Shown: positions 53,393-64,000 of the stretch, piece after piece
How the letters are laid out: every line of letters begins with the position of its first letter
Position numbering within the stretch: the first letter of the stretch is position 1
From: Azolla caroliniana
Lineage: Eukaryota; Polypodiophyta
Direction: 5' to 3'
Assembly: GCA_043228905.1 (NCBI GenBank)
Contig: JBHGNT010000004.1
Coordinates: 16,182,001 to 16,246,000, forward strand
DNA: 64,000 nucleotides
Position numbers and translations under genes: made by a program
The notes under the pieces: generated by a model
Told to the model about the DNA's origin: nothing
Databases searched by the model: none
Seen by the model: the letters and a program-made list of their open reading frames with translations, nothing else

Positions 53393-55481
53393 TCGGTAAT
53401 CCGAGAATCCATTGGGGTGTGAAAAATCCGCGTTGTGTGCAATCATGTTGGTCCCAAGATTACTTGCTTTTGATTATCAAACGATGGATCACCAGGACGA
53501 GGTGCAAGATATGAACTTTGTGATAGCGCATCTGCTTTTCCTTGCTGCTTCCCCGGTCGATATGTGATTTTGAAGTCGAAACGCGTGAGGAATTGAGCCC
53601 ACCGAGCTTGCCGTCGATTTAGCATCCGAATGTTCTGGAAATAAGAAAGATTTTTGTGATCACTAAAGACGATGACCTGATGTGGAGAGCCCTCTAAGGA
53701 ATGCCGCCATTGCACAAAGGAATCCACGATGGCCAATAACTCTTTGTCATGTATTTCGTAGTTGATTTCCGCAGCATCGAATTTGCGCGAATGAAAAGCC
53801 ATAGGATGTAACTCTTCTTTATCTCCTTGTTGAGAAAGGATGCTATTGAGGGCGAAATCCGATGTGTCGGCCTCCATGATGAATGGTTTGTTTGTATCCA
53901 CATGAGCTAGAATTGGAGCTGATGTAAAGGCTTTCTTAAGATGCCGAAAAGCCATGTCCGCTTCATTGGACCAAAGAAATGCTTGTCCCTTCTTCGTAAG
54001 TTGTGTGAGAGGTAACATAATCTTCGAGTAATCCTATATAAAATTGAGGTAAAGGTTAGCAAAACCTAGAAAACATTGTACATCTCGTACTGACCGTGCA
54101 GTTTGCCACTCTAGCACAGTTTGGACTTTAGCTGGATTCATGGAGATGCCCTTTGAGGAGATGACGTAGCCTAGAAATTCCACTTGCTTGCAGTCAAAGC
54201 TACATTTTTCTAGCTTGGCATTTTAGTACTAATTGTACATGAGAATCGTTCTCTTCCTAGGTTTTTGAATAAATCAATAGATCATCCAGATAGATTATCA
54301 AACAAATATCCAAGAGGTCTCTGAATATATCATTTGCCATGTGTTGGAAGACTGTGGGTGCATTGGTTGGACCAAACAACATAGCAGTATATTCAAAGTG
54401 CCCATACCGTGTGCGAAATGCGGTCTTCCATTCATCTCCCGGTCGGATCCGCATGAGGTTATACTCTCCTCGTAGATCAATTTTTGTAAAAACTTGGCAC
54501 CATTAACTCGCTCTAAAAGACTTGATATAAGAGGAAGTGCATACCTATTCCGGATCGTGACTTTATTCAAGCCGCGGTAATCAATGACGAGACGAAGTGA
54601 GCCATCTTTCTTCTTGACAAAGAAGATGGGTGCACCGGCCGGAGATTTCGAATGACGAATAAACCCGCTTGCCAAGTTCTCCTCTATGTAGGCTCGAAGG
54701 ACTTCTAACTGGGTGGGTGACAAGTTGTAAATTGGTCCCCATGGTGGCTCTGCTCTTGGTTGTAAAGCGATGGGACAATCATAAGGACGATGATGAGGAA
54801 GAATACCGGCTTTTACCTTGTCAAATACATCGGCATAAGGATGATATTTCGTTGGAAGTTGCACTAAGTATTCCTCCTTAATAGTGCTAGAAGGATGTAC
54901 CAATATTGCAAATAGGAACATTGCCTCCTTGTGTCCTTCTTCGCGTAATTGACGTAGTGAAATGGACGAAACTCGATGAGTAGATTCTTGTGGTTGTCGA
55001 TGTCGGACTTCTCTTGTTCTCCAATCTATGTCTGGATTATGTAATTCAAACAAAGGTAATCCCAGGACAATGGGATGCTCTGGACTACTAATTATATTAA
55101 ATGATACCACACACACAAAACTACCTAGGACAACTTGAATGGGTTCTGACTCTTCTACAATATTCCCGGAAGCAATGGGATGACCATCAATGACTACTAC
55201 AAATGCGGAGCAAGGAAGTTTTCTTAAGGATATCTAAGAAGCTTGGGCAAAATTTTGATCCATGAAACATGAATTAGCTCTAGAATCTAGAAGTGGTAGG
55301 ACGTGTATTGGGGGAGTACTTTTAGTACTAACCATGACTTGGGCTAGGAACACATTGCTAACTTGCTTGGAGGGAATGGAACCACTAATGGGCTATATAG
55401 ATCTAGGGTTGGCCAACCAAACGACTCCTATTTTGGCTGGACTCAATCGTTTAACTCTTCATCTAATTGACCAAGGATTTC
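53393..55481 (-). pseudogene. G2 protease end, RT and RNase H
   Basis: From 55300 leftward: a protease trace with LLDSRANSCFMD (DSG expected, DSR found), then the pre-RT region 55116-54750, and RT with SPAGAPIFFVKKKDGSLRL and VIDYRGLNKVTIRNRYALPL (about 54640-54530). A frameshift near 54480 precedes [21 protein letters not shown] and [13 protein letters not shown] (YLDD near 54275-54286). A stop and break at about 54240-54020 precede RNase H with FIMEADTSDFALNSILSQQ (about 53890-53835) and NYEIHDKELLAIV. The strand and order continue into the integrase block at 48175. The dead protease site and multiple shifts show inactivity. Confidence 0.87.
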
Positions 55482-55878
55482 TGTAAACGTAAGTGTTTGC
55501 GGAAGCGTAAAACAGAGAATAACACAGAGAGAGAGAGACAGAGAGAGCAGAACACAATTTCAAAAAATTATATCAAGACTCTGTACACACACTGTGCTAA
55601 GTAGCACTATTTATACAAGTCCTTTTGGGACTGACAGAAGTACCATGTACTTCAATGCTCACACGAGCATCTGACACTTACTACGAGACTATAGCTACCT
55701 AGTAGTCTATCCTATACTAGGCTTCCGATTGGACTTCCGGTTACGGATTGCACCCGGCCTCCACTGCTTCCCGGTTCGGTTGCTCACCGTCATACCGATC
55801 TGTTTCGCCCGATCCGTCTCGCTTACCGGCTCCGGCTAATTCAGCCGATCCGGCTCTAGTTGAGCTTGCCGCTCAACA
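55482..55878 (-). repeat. 3' LTR of B2
   Basis: 397 bp, plus-strand TGTAAACGTAAG... to ...CGCTCAACA. In the minus sense it starts TGTTGAGCGGCAAGCTCAAC, a seven-base-pair hairpin. Its first six bases provide the last codon and stop of the Pol frame (TGT TGA). Confidence 0.93.
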
Positions 55879-58800
55879 CTCCCCCTCAAGCTCAACCTGA
55901 GGTGGGGTCGTAGTGTAAACCTCTGTGGCAGTCGGTTCTTCCAACCGACTTCTCCTGGCGTCACTCCGCCTTGCTCGCGCTCCTCGTCCGGTCCGGTCTC
56001 GTTTGCCGCGACCCCTTTGGTTCTGCGCGCCTCGACCCTCTCGGTCGGCATGTCTGCTCAATAGGCCCATCTCAGCACTCACGTTGCTGTGACTCCGACG
56101 CTTGCCGATCCGTCGGTTCTCCCACGATGGCATCGACTTCCGCTGTGTCCATGTCCCCTTGGCCTTCAGTCGATCCGACTCATCCGGATCCATCTGTTGA
56201 TCCGAGTCAGCTGTCTCCGACTTGTTCCAGCTCTTGTCCGAATCGGTACACTCTGATTCGACTTCCGGCTTCAAGCCTCTCACCACATCGGACCACTTCC
56301 GAGTCTTGGCCTTCTCCATGCTTCCTTCGGCTTCTTCAGCCGGTGTACCGAAATCGAATTCTTCATTCGACTCCGCATCATGGTCAGTACCGTCGTGATG
56401 ACATCCGCACAGCATGCACTTCTCTTCCTGAGTGCACAACTCTTCTTCACAGCCGCTTGCTCTAACCTGTTCGGATGTGTCGACTTCCTTCGTCGACTCG
56501 GCTTCCTTCAACTTCTTGTCTCCTCTTCTTCCGGCTCTCCTCTTACCGACGGGTTCAACAGTTTTTTGGCCTTTGCCCGTTTCGGTAGAGACTTTGCCCT
56601 TGCTTCTCCCCCTCAAGTGCAGCACGTCGAGATGCTGAATACCAAGCATGTCGGTAAAGTGTTGCAACTTGTCCGATCCGAGCGGCTTGGTGAAGATGTC
56701 GGCAACTTGCCGATCCGTATGAACATACCGTAGGTCAACTTCACCGCTCAGGACCCGCTCACGCACGAAGTGGTAGTGCACCTCGATGTGCTTTGTGCGA
56801 GTATGGAACACAGGGTTCCTGGCGAGCTGCAGGCTGCTCATGTTATCGCAGTAAATCGGGATCGGGGTCGGTACCTCAATCCGCAAGTCTCGGAGTAGTC
56901 GCCGAAGCCAAATGGCTTCACAAGTGGCAACGGTAGCGGCCCGGTACTCAGCCTTAGTGCTTCACAAAGCCACTGTGGGCTGCTTTTTGCTACTCCACGC
57001 AACGGCCGCGCTACCTATGGAGAACATGTATCCGGAAGTGGAGCGGCGATCAGACGCATCGTCGGCCCGGTCAGCATCTGTGTAACCGACAAGCTCTTCG
57101 GGTATACCTCGCCAGTATAGGAGTCCCCGGTCCTTAGTGCCGCTGACATACCGTAATATTCGTTGCGTGCACTGAAGGTGCTCCACGGTCGGCTTCTGCA
57201 TGAACTGACTTACAATGCCGACCGGATAGCTGATGTCGGGTCGGGTGATGGTTAAGTAGATCAGGCTTCCGACAACCTGTCGGAACCGTTTCTCATTGCA
57301 GGCCGGTCCGGAGGTGGGACGGAGCTTCTGGTTCCGGTCCAGGGGTGTGGAGACAGGTCAACAATCCGTCATGCCGAACTTATACAGCATATTCAACACG
57401 TAATGTCGTTGTGAGAGCAATATGCTGTCGGGGGTCCGGATCACTTCGATCCCAAGAAAATAATGAAGGTCCCCCAAGTCCTTCATTTCGAATGCATCCG
57501 ACAACTGGGACTTGACGCGGTTGATTTCGGGAAGACCCGGTCCGGTGATGACTAAATCATCCACATACAAGAGTATACATACCGGACCGTCAGAGCCTTG
57601 CCGGATGAACAACAAAGAGTCCGACATAGGGATAACAAACCCCAGCTTACGCAACGGGTGCGTGATCTTCGCGTTCCAAGCTCGGGGGGCTTGCTTCAAG
57701 CCGTAAAGCGACTTCTTCAGTCGGCATACCGCCGACTTGTTCATCTCCGATTGAAATCCGGGGGGTTGAGTCATAAAGACTTCTTCTTCAAGCTCGCCTT
57801 GAAGGAAGGCGTTCTTCACATCCATCTGGTGAAGATGCCACCCCCTTGCCGCAGCAACCGCCAGTACCACAGAAACCGTCGTCATCTTCGCCACAGGAGC
57901 GAAGGTCTCGTCGTAGTCGATTCCGTGGGTCTGCGCGTATCCCTTCGCCACTAACCGGGCTTTGTACCGGTTAACAGAACCGTCGGCGTTGTACTTGACC
58001 TTGTACACCCACTTGCATCCGATCGGTTTACAGTGACGGGGAGGATCAACTAGGTCCCAAGTTTCTTTGGCATCGAGTGCCCGCATTTCTTCGTCCATAG
58101 CGGCACGCCAATTGGCGTTCTTTGCCGCTTCTGCGTAGCTCTCCGGGTCACGCACTTCTGTCACCTTAGTCATGTACGCATAATGATGCGCCATGTATTC
58201 ATTGTACTCGTACCGCATGACGGGATCCTTCTGGCGGGTTGATCGGCGCAACGCACCGTCACCTGATTTGCGGCCCTTCTTGGCCAGTTCGGTCTTCGTT
58301 GCCGAAGATCCGCCTTTCTCCTTTCCGGAGTCGGATACGCACCGATCCGACTCATCGTTGCCGGTTTCGAATTCCGGCATCTTCCTCTTCCCCTTCTCTT
58401 TGCGCGTGAACCGTTTCCTTGGTTCCTTGCGTGGGGAGAGCACGGCAGAGTCTCCACCACTTGTCGTCTCTTCATCCGACTAGTCCAACCGACTCAGTCG
58501 CTCGTTCGGTCCACTCAACCATAACGATTCCGGACTCTCATCTTGAGTCTCGGCTTCATCATCCTCTGCCAGGACTGATTCAGGCTCACTGGCCTAATCT
58601 TCCGGCATTGGGTCGGGATCGGAAGTCGGAGTCGGTACGGAGTACCAGGATGCCGATTCATCGAACTCGACATCCCGGCTAACTCGGATTTCCTTCATCC
58701 GGGGGTTATAGCACTTATACCCCTTTTGCTCTTGAGCATAGCCGACTAGGATGCATTTTTCCGACTTTGCATCCAGCTTTCTCCGCTTCTAATCCGGCAC

Positions 58801-60903
58801 ATGCACATACGCTATGCTTCCGAATATCCGAAGGTGTCTTAAGTTCAGCTTGCGCCCAAAATATAGCTCATGAGCTGACACCTTGTCACCAATGCGGTTT
58901 TGTATGTAGACGGCCGTCTGGACCGCCTCCGCCCAGTAGAACCGGGGCATGCTCTTCTCCTCCAGCATTGCCCTTGCCACTTCGACGAGTGTCCGGTTCT
59001 TCCTTTCGGCCACACCGTTTTGCTCCGGTGTCTATCTGCAACTGAACTCTCTCCGAATTCCCTTCTGCTGCAGATAACTAGTGAATTGGACGGAAAAATA
59101 TTACTTTCCGCCATCCGACCGAAGGCACTTGATCTTCCTCTCTGATTCCCGTTCCACCATCTTCTGGAGGCTCCGGAAACAGTTGAAGACTTCGCTCTTC
59201 CGCTCAACAAGGTAGATCCAAGTATGTCGAGTATAGTCATCGATGAAGGAGACGAAGTATCGGCTCCCGCCAAGGCTTACACTTTGTGCCGGTCCCCACA
59301 CATCCGAGTGGATGAGATCGAGCTTGTTACGGCTCCGGTGCCATTCGGTGGGGAATGGAAGCCGGTGTTGCTTCCCAAGTTGGCAGGCTTCACAAATTTC
59401 GGCTCTCCGGCCGCTGAACTTCGGCAAACCGAAAACGACTTGTTTCGTTTGCAGGTCTTGAAGCCTCCAGTAGTTGACGTGGCCTATCCGCTTGTGCCAC
59501 AGGTCGATGTCTGACTCGACCTTCTGTCGTTTCGCGAACAGAGCGGTGCCAAAGTCAATGGTGTTGAGGATAAACATCCTCCCGTCTCTGCGCCCTTGCA
59601 CAATGACTTTGCCCTCATCCTCAATGAAGCACCCGAGGTGCGTAAACCGCACCTGCATCCCCTAGTCGACAATCTGACCGACGGACACCAAGTTCTTCGT
59701 GATTGTCAGAACGTGTAATACGTTCATCAGCTTCCCTTTCTGTCCGACGTGGCTTAGAGGGACTTCTCCGACGTGCACGATTGGGTGAGGAGTGTCGTCT
59801 CCGGTTTCGACTACTCCTGGTTGATCCGGTTTCTCTAGAAAGGAGAACCACTCTTTGTGGCTCGTCATGTGGTTCGACGCGCCGGAATCAACATACCACA
59901 TTTCCTCCATTTTGGAAGTGGTCTTCTTCATTGAGTTTGCCTTGTGATTCATCACCAAGGTTGGCCCCTTACCGGCCATTCCGGTTCCGGATCCTCCTGA
60001 TATGTTTGCGTAGTGCGAGTTTTGCCGGCCACCCTTACCGGTCTTGCCGGATCCGGATTTGTCCGAATCGGCACGCTTTCTCCAGCACTCGCTTTCCCTA
60101 TGGCCTTTTTTGCCACAGTACCAGCATTCCGTAGCAGATTTGTCTTGCCGGCCTCCGGCACCACCTTGACTCCCCCTGCTTGTGGAAGTCTTGGAACTGC
60201 TGTCGGCACACTCATAGTGCCTTCGTTCCTACTCTTGTCGGCCGCCTCCATTGCATGCCGACCCACCTCTTCCACCACGCCCACGGAGCCGATCCGTTCC
60301 CGTGTACAACATTTGGTTGTCCGGGGATGCACTGGTAGATGCACCGGCGTGGTTCTCCTCTACAAGGAGCATCGACTGTAAGTCGAAGAATGAGGGGGTA
60401 TTCTCCCTTGTACACACCGCAGTCTGGAACACTCCGAACTTGGACGCCAGGCCCCCGAGACATACTTGCACCATCTCGTCTTCCTCTACGGTAACATTGA
60501 TAGAAGCGAGCAAGTCGCAGATTTCCTTAATCCGGCCCGTGTAGTCTGCCACGGACATGTTCTTCTGTCGAACATTGCTCAGCTCCTATCTGAGTTGCAG
60601 CTTCCGGGCAATGGTGCTTGCGGCGAAAACCTTTTTCAGGTTCCCCCAAGCATCCTTCGGTGTCTTGGCGTCACGGATGTGGCTGAGCAGCTGATCGGCG
60701 ACACTGGACGCGAAGCAGTACATCACCCTACTTGCCGCCTATTCCCATATCGGGAAGTCCTTGTGTGCCGAGTCGGGCGCCGCATCATTCGCTCCTTCGA
60801 CATAACTCCAGTACCCGTGTCCAAGCAGGTACTGGTGCATCTTGTAAGACGAAGATGCGTAGTTGCTCTTGTCGAGCTTCTCCACCGGGAGCGACGTAGC
60901 CAT
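55873..60903 (-). pseudogene. B2 Gag-Pol with charged C-terminal extension
   Basis: Gag opens at 60903 (MATSLPVEKLDKSNYASSSY). Then come gag core 60558-60229, a zinc knuckle near 60130-60090, protease WYVDSGASNHMTSHKEW near 59905-59855, integrase (DIDLWHKRIGHVNYW near 59510; KCLRSDGGK near 59110; MAERKNRTLVEVARAM near 59010), and the linker and RT 58443-57358 with YVDD near 57560. RNase H spans 57201-56750 (STSGYMFSIGSAAVAWSSKK). An extension of about 245 residues (56612-55876) then runs to a TGA inside the LTR. It is rich in Lys/Arg/Glu/Asp, with CHHDGTDHDAESNEEFDFG near 56405-56349 and an Arg-rich end. Single stops break the frame at several places (such as near 60737, 60585, 59660, 59033, 57358 and 56960), and most other parts remain readable. 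Confidence 0.9.
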
Positions 60904-61009
60904 GCCTCTATCCATGTCTTCTACTGTGTCTGTTTTCAACCTGTTAGGCTTTTCTTCTCAAGAGTAAATGTCTGCAGCAGAGGTTCTCAACCCTCGCGCT
61001 CTGATACCA

Positions 61010-61415
61010 TGTAAACGTAAGTGTTTGCGGAAGCGTAAAACAGAGAATAACAGAGAGAGACAGACAGACAGACAGACAGAGAGAGCAGAACACAATTTAA
61101 AAAATTATATCAAGACTCCGTACACACACTGTGCTAAGTAGCACTATTTATACAAGTCCTTTTGGGACTGACAGAAGTACCATGTACTTCAATGCTCACA
61201 CGAGCATCTGACACTTACTACGAGACTATAGCTACCTAGTAGTCTATCCTATACTAGGCTTCCGATTGGACTTCCGGTTACTGATTGCACCCGGCCTCCA
61301 CTGCTTGCCGGTTCGGTTGCTCACCGTAATACCGATCCGTTTCGCCCGATCCGTCTCGCTTACCGGCTCCGGCTTATTCAGCCGATCCGGCTCCGGTTGA
61401 GCTTGCCGCTCAACA
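61010..61415 (-). repeat. 5' LTR of B2
   Basis: 406 bp, nearly identical to the 3' LTR. Much of the length difference lies in a GACA microsatellite at about 61050-61080, absent from the other LTR. It borders the primer-site complement on the left and the target duplication ATTTC on the right. Confidence 0.93.
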
Positions 61416-61420
61416 ATTTC

Positions 61421-62547
61421 AAATATGTTTGAGATACTTGGGCTATTAGTACTATTAATACTATCAGACACTCTATTAGTACGATTAATACTATCAGACA
61501 CTCCTAAGGGAAGAATTGACTCGGGTTTAGTACGAGCTACGATTTGATTTACCTGTCTTCTTGGCCTATGGGGACAATTGATTGCGATATGCCTTGGTCC
61601 ACCGCAATAAAGACATAATCGATTTGCACGTCGTCGTTGCTTTCCTTCTTCCGATAACGAGCCACGTCGATCTCCATCGGTGTTAGAGTATTTGCTTGAG
61701 GTATGTCTCGTGCAAACAGTTTAGCTGCGATTGAGGCGTAAGTGGGCTCCGTCCTAGGGCGTGGTATTTCTAATTGACGTTCCGAATGTTGTTCGAAAAG
61801 GTGGTTGTCGCATCGGACCGCTCGACTGATTGCCTCTGTAAGAGACTTTGGTTCTTCGGGGAAGGTTAGAAGTAGATCTTTGACATCATTTCGTAGGCCG
61901 TAGCAAAACTGCTCCATTAGTGCCTGATCATCCCAAGGGATATCTGAAGCGAGTAGACGGAAATCCGCCGCGTAGGTAGAGGCTTGACAATTGCCTTGAC
62001 GCAATCGTCGGATTTTGTTGATCGTCATCTGGATGCTGTCTATATCTCCAAAGCAAGATTTAAACTCACTAATAAAGTCCTCAAAGTTATTAAGTAAGGG
62101 CGATTGTTTTTCTAGAAGCGGAGCAAACCATACCAAGGTTGAGCCGCTAAGCAACGTGCCTATTAGGCCGACTCAGGATACATTAGTGGAGTATCGAGAC
62201 GGATGCATTTGAATGACTAAGTGTACCTGATTGAGGAATCCCCTAAATTGTGATCGCGTTCCATCAAATTTCACAGGAAGTCCAATCTTGGGCTCTTTAT
62301 GAAATCCTTGGGGACTTGATCCTTGTTGTTGCAATGCTGCTTCTAGTTGTTGCACACGTAACGCTAACTCCCCATGTTTTTGTTGCAACTCCCCATGTTG
62401 CTGCTGCGTTTGTTGTTTTTCTAGGGAGATTTGTTGAAGATCTCCTAACAACCGTTGGTTTTCTTGTTCTAAGGCAACAAATTTTTCTTTTAGACACTGT
62501 AGCTCGGAGAAAACGGATTGGTATTCTTGGGCGCTAACAGAAGCCAT
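61421..62547 (-). pseudogene. G2 gag
   Basis: The likely start is ATG 62547 (MASVSAQEYQSVFSELQ); an upstream in-frame start at 62583 is possible. The N-terminal region is a Gln/Glu/Leu heptad-like stretch (about 62510-62330), probably coiled coil. The capsid region 62154-61790 has GSTLVWFAPLLEKQS, DFISEFKSCFGDID and QASTYAADFRLLASDIPWD, the usual Retrotrans_gag signature. A CCHC-like region with ADQGISQSIVPIG follows near 61600. A TGA-type break separates the first two parts near 62174. Coding is cut at 61421 by B2. Confidence 0.85.
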
Positions 62548-62991
62548 TGTATAGAAAAAGGATAAGAGGATGAGGGAAACCAAAAGAAAGACTAGAGAGG
62601 GAAAATTGGTTCAAACTATCAGGAATAGTACTAAAACAGAGAGAGAATTAGTACTAGAGAAGGGAAGTACTATTAGTACTAAGAGGACGGGACTGCGTAA
62701 GACTCCCGAGAGAGAGAAAAGAGAAGAGGAGAGAGAGAGAAAGATAGTGAGAAAGAGAGAGAGAGAGAGAGAGATGATGATAACAGATGATATATTATAG
62801 GAAGAGTAAGTACAAGATGACTATGACGCTTAAGACTAGCGTTGAACCAATTTGGGTCAACATAATGCCTAGTGCCTTCTTTTATAGTGTTCTTAGGAGT
62901 AATCCTGAAGCTTCTAGAATGTTCTAGAGAAATCTGGAATATACATTAATTTCCTATAATAAAACCTAAATGAAAATAATATCCTACGTAT
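62548..62991 (-). repeat. G2 leader and truncated 5' LTR
   Basis: Upstream of gag on the minus strand lies a CT-rich leader with repeated AGTACTA blocks (62625-62680), a long GA/CT tract (62700-62775), and a TATA-like CTATAAAAG (plus 62873-62881). The primer site is not recognisable. The upstream part of the LTR is removed by A4 at 62992. Confidence 0.55.
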
Positions 62992-63761
62992 TGACGGGAA
63001 CCCCAACGTTCCTTATGCGCGACGCTCGGCCACAACCGGGCGTAGAATGATACACAGAAAAACGGGAATTAAAACACGACACAAAAGGAGAGGAAGATAC
63101 ACACACACTACATAGGAGGTTTACATGGAAAACCCCAAACTAGGGGAAAAACCACGGCAGCCCACAGGCTGCAAACTGTCACTATGTATGAATGTACATA
63201 ACAGTGAGTTCTCGGAGGCAACGACCTCGGACTCACGCTCTTCGCCACAGGCGGCGGTTACAACAGAGGCAGCGACCTCTTTCTCTCTCACTCTCTCTCT
63301 GTACAGTTACGCACACTGATCTCTCGTGCAAAACAGAAATTGACAACAACAACTAAAAGTTTGCCCTAAGTCATATTTATACTAATATGACTTTTCGGCT
63401 ATTTACAAATATAGCCTCGATGGGCTCTCAGAAACATATTTACGAATATGTCTCTTCCTCCGGTTCTGCACCATCCGGCTCTCCGTAGCCGGGTACTCCT
63501 CATCCGGTTCACACCGGGCCTGCACCATCCGGCTCTCTGTAGCCGAGTACTACTCATCTGGTTCACACCGGGCCTGTATCATCCGGCTCTCCGTAGCCGG
63601 GTACTCCTCATCCGGTTCACCCCGGGCCTGTATCATCCGGCTCTCCGTAGCCGGGTACTCCTCATCCGGTTCACACCGGGCCTGTATCATCCGGCTCTCC
63701 GTAGCCGGGTACTCCTCATACCGTTTCTCCCTTCCCATCCGGAGGGACCTGTCTCCCAACA
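62992..63761 (-). repeat. 3' LTR of A4
   Basis: 770 bp, plus-strand TGACGGGAACCCC... to ...TCTCCCAACA. It contains about four 54-bp U3 units plus a partial one (63460-63720), the palindrome series and TATA box (about 63364-63452), and a U5 hairpin with one mismatch in the stem (63023-63040). It is closest to A1. Confidence 0.93.
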
Positions 63762-63771
63762 AACTCCCCCT

Positions 63772-64000
63772 TCACTCCGGCATGGGGTGTCTTACCAATC
63801 CGATTCTCTTCCGGCATGCATCCAGCTTGTCGGGTGTCAGCACTTTGGTCAGCATATCTGGCCTGTTCTCAGCCGTGTGAATCTTCGTCAGTGCGAACTC
63901 CTGGTCATCTACTCTTTCCCGGATCCAGTGATACCTCCGCTGGATATGCTTCGTCCGGGAATGGTAGGCCGCATTTTTAGCAAGGTGGATGGCACTTTGA
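63772..64000 (-). CDS. A4 Pol C-terminus (RNase H end), partial
   Basis: The 229 bases from the window edge to the stop (TGA, plus 63772-63774) are open and read SAIHLAKNAAYHSRTKHIQR, RYHWIRERVDD, TKVLTPDKLDACRKRIGL and a HPMPE end. They match the A1 and A3 termini without a break, unlike A1, which has TAG after HIQ. Whether the rest of the element is intact cannot be seen. Confidence 0.88.
   Translation of the reverse strand, partial: QSAIHLAKNAAYHSRTKHIQRRYHWIRERVDDQEFALTKIHTAENRPDMLTKVLTPDKLDACRKRIGLVRHPMPE

Larger units (their letters stand above)
55482..61415 (-). mobile_element. Ty1/copia element B2, full length, stop-ridden
   Basis: Minus-strand 5.9-kb element in G2 with the exact target duplication ATTTC (55477-55481 and 61416-61420). 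3' LTR 55482-55878, purine-tract complement CTCCCCCTCAAGCTCAA (55879-55895), Pol and gag 55873-60903, primer-site complement CTCTGATACCA (60999-61009) and 5' LTR 61010-61415. It is the reference copy for group B. It is larger than a typical copia because of a charged extension after RNase H. Confidence 0.95.
46611..62991 (-). mobile_element. Ty3/gypsy chromovirus G2, interrupted by A3 and B2
   Basis: Minus-strand gypsy in three blocks: 61421-62991 (5' LTR remnant, leader, gag), 53393-55481 (protease end, RT, RNase H) and 46611-48175 (integrase, chromodomain, 3' LTR remnant). The order LTR-gag-protease-RT-RNase H-integrase-chromodomain is that of Metaviridae chromoviruses. A3 and B2 sit between the blocks with exact target duplications. 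G2 itself cuts D2 at 46610, and its 5' LTR is truncated by A4 at 62992. Confidence 0.92.
62992..64000 (-). mobile_element. Ty1/copia element A4, 3' end, continues past window
   Basis: Minus-strand group A element: 3' LTR 62992-63761, purine-tract complement ACTCCCCCTT (63763-63772) and the end of Pol to the window edge. The rest, including gag and the 5' LTR, should lie to the right of the window. Confidence 0.93.

Noticed and set aside
55873-56886. Group B extension considered as an env-like protein
   Set aside because: It is strongly charged and lacks a signal peptide or membrane segment; called only an extension of unknown role.

Overview
The window is nuclear DNA of a seed plant, most likely an angiosperm. 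It holds one ordinary host gene embedded in dense, repeatedly nested LTR retrotransposons. A plant is indicated by an 11-exon chloroplast-type PHT4 anion transporter with GT-AG introns, by Ty1/copia elements primed from a TGGTATCAGAGC-type site, and by a chromodomain-bearing Ty3/gypsy element. No bacterial genes, rRNA or CRISPR were seen. The species cannot be named from the sequence.

Element names used here are my own. Copia group A = A0, A1, A2, A3, A4. Copia group B = B1 to B5. Copia C is Tnt1/Tork-like. Copia group D = D1, D2. Gypsy = G1 (non-chromovirus) and G2 (chromovirus).

Left stack (1.1-33.6 kb). B1 (1099-3614, 3' half plus LTR) abuts G1 gag-protease (3615-about 6344, minus). Next come an A-type RT scrap (6345-6815, minus) fused to B3 (6816-9864, minus), then B4 (9865-18066, plus). 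B4 is split by A1 (11321-16920, target duplication ATAAC) and ends where A2 begins (18067-32318, plus). A2 is itself split by C (20566-25585, minus) and D1 (26150-31544, minus, target duplication ATGAA). B5 (32319-33570, minus) closes the stack. Almost every reading frame here is broken.

Gene island (33.6-43.3 kb). About 10 kb is free of recognisable transposon genes. It carries a complete PHT4;4/ANTR2-like gene (coding 34531-41030, predicted 595 aa), with microsatellite-rich DNA upstream and featureless AT-rich DNA downstream.

Right stack (43.3-64 kb). D2 (43338-46610, plus) is cut by G2 (46611-62991, minus). G2 is interrupted by A3 (48176-53387, target duplication TGGCA) in its integrase part and by B2 (55482-61415, target duplication ATTTC) between gag and RT. 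A4 (62992 to the window end, minus) truncates G2's 5' LTR.

A3 is the one apparently complete and very young element: an uninterrupted 1357-aa Gag-Pol, primer site, purine tract and near-identical LTR ends. Its 3' LTR, however, has lost about 169 bp including the TATA region. Points of most interest are this self-inactivating LTR configuration, three consecutive palindromes at the group A promoter, a 54-bp U3 repeat that varies in copy number, a conserved U5 hairpin, and a charged C-terminal extension after RNase H in group B whose reading frame runs through the polypurine tract into the LTR.
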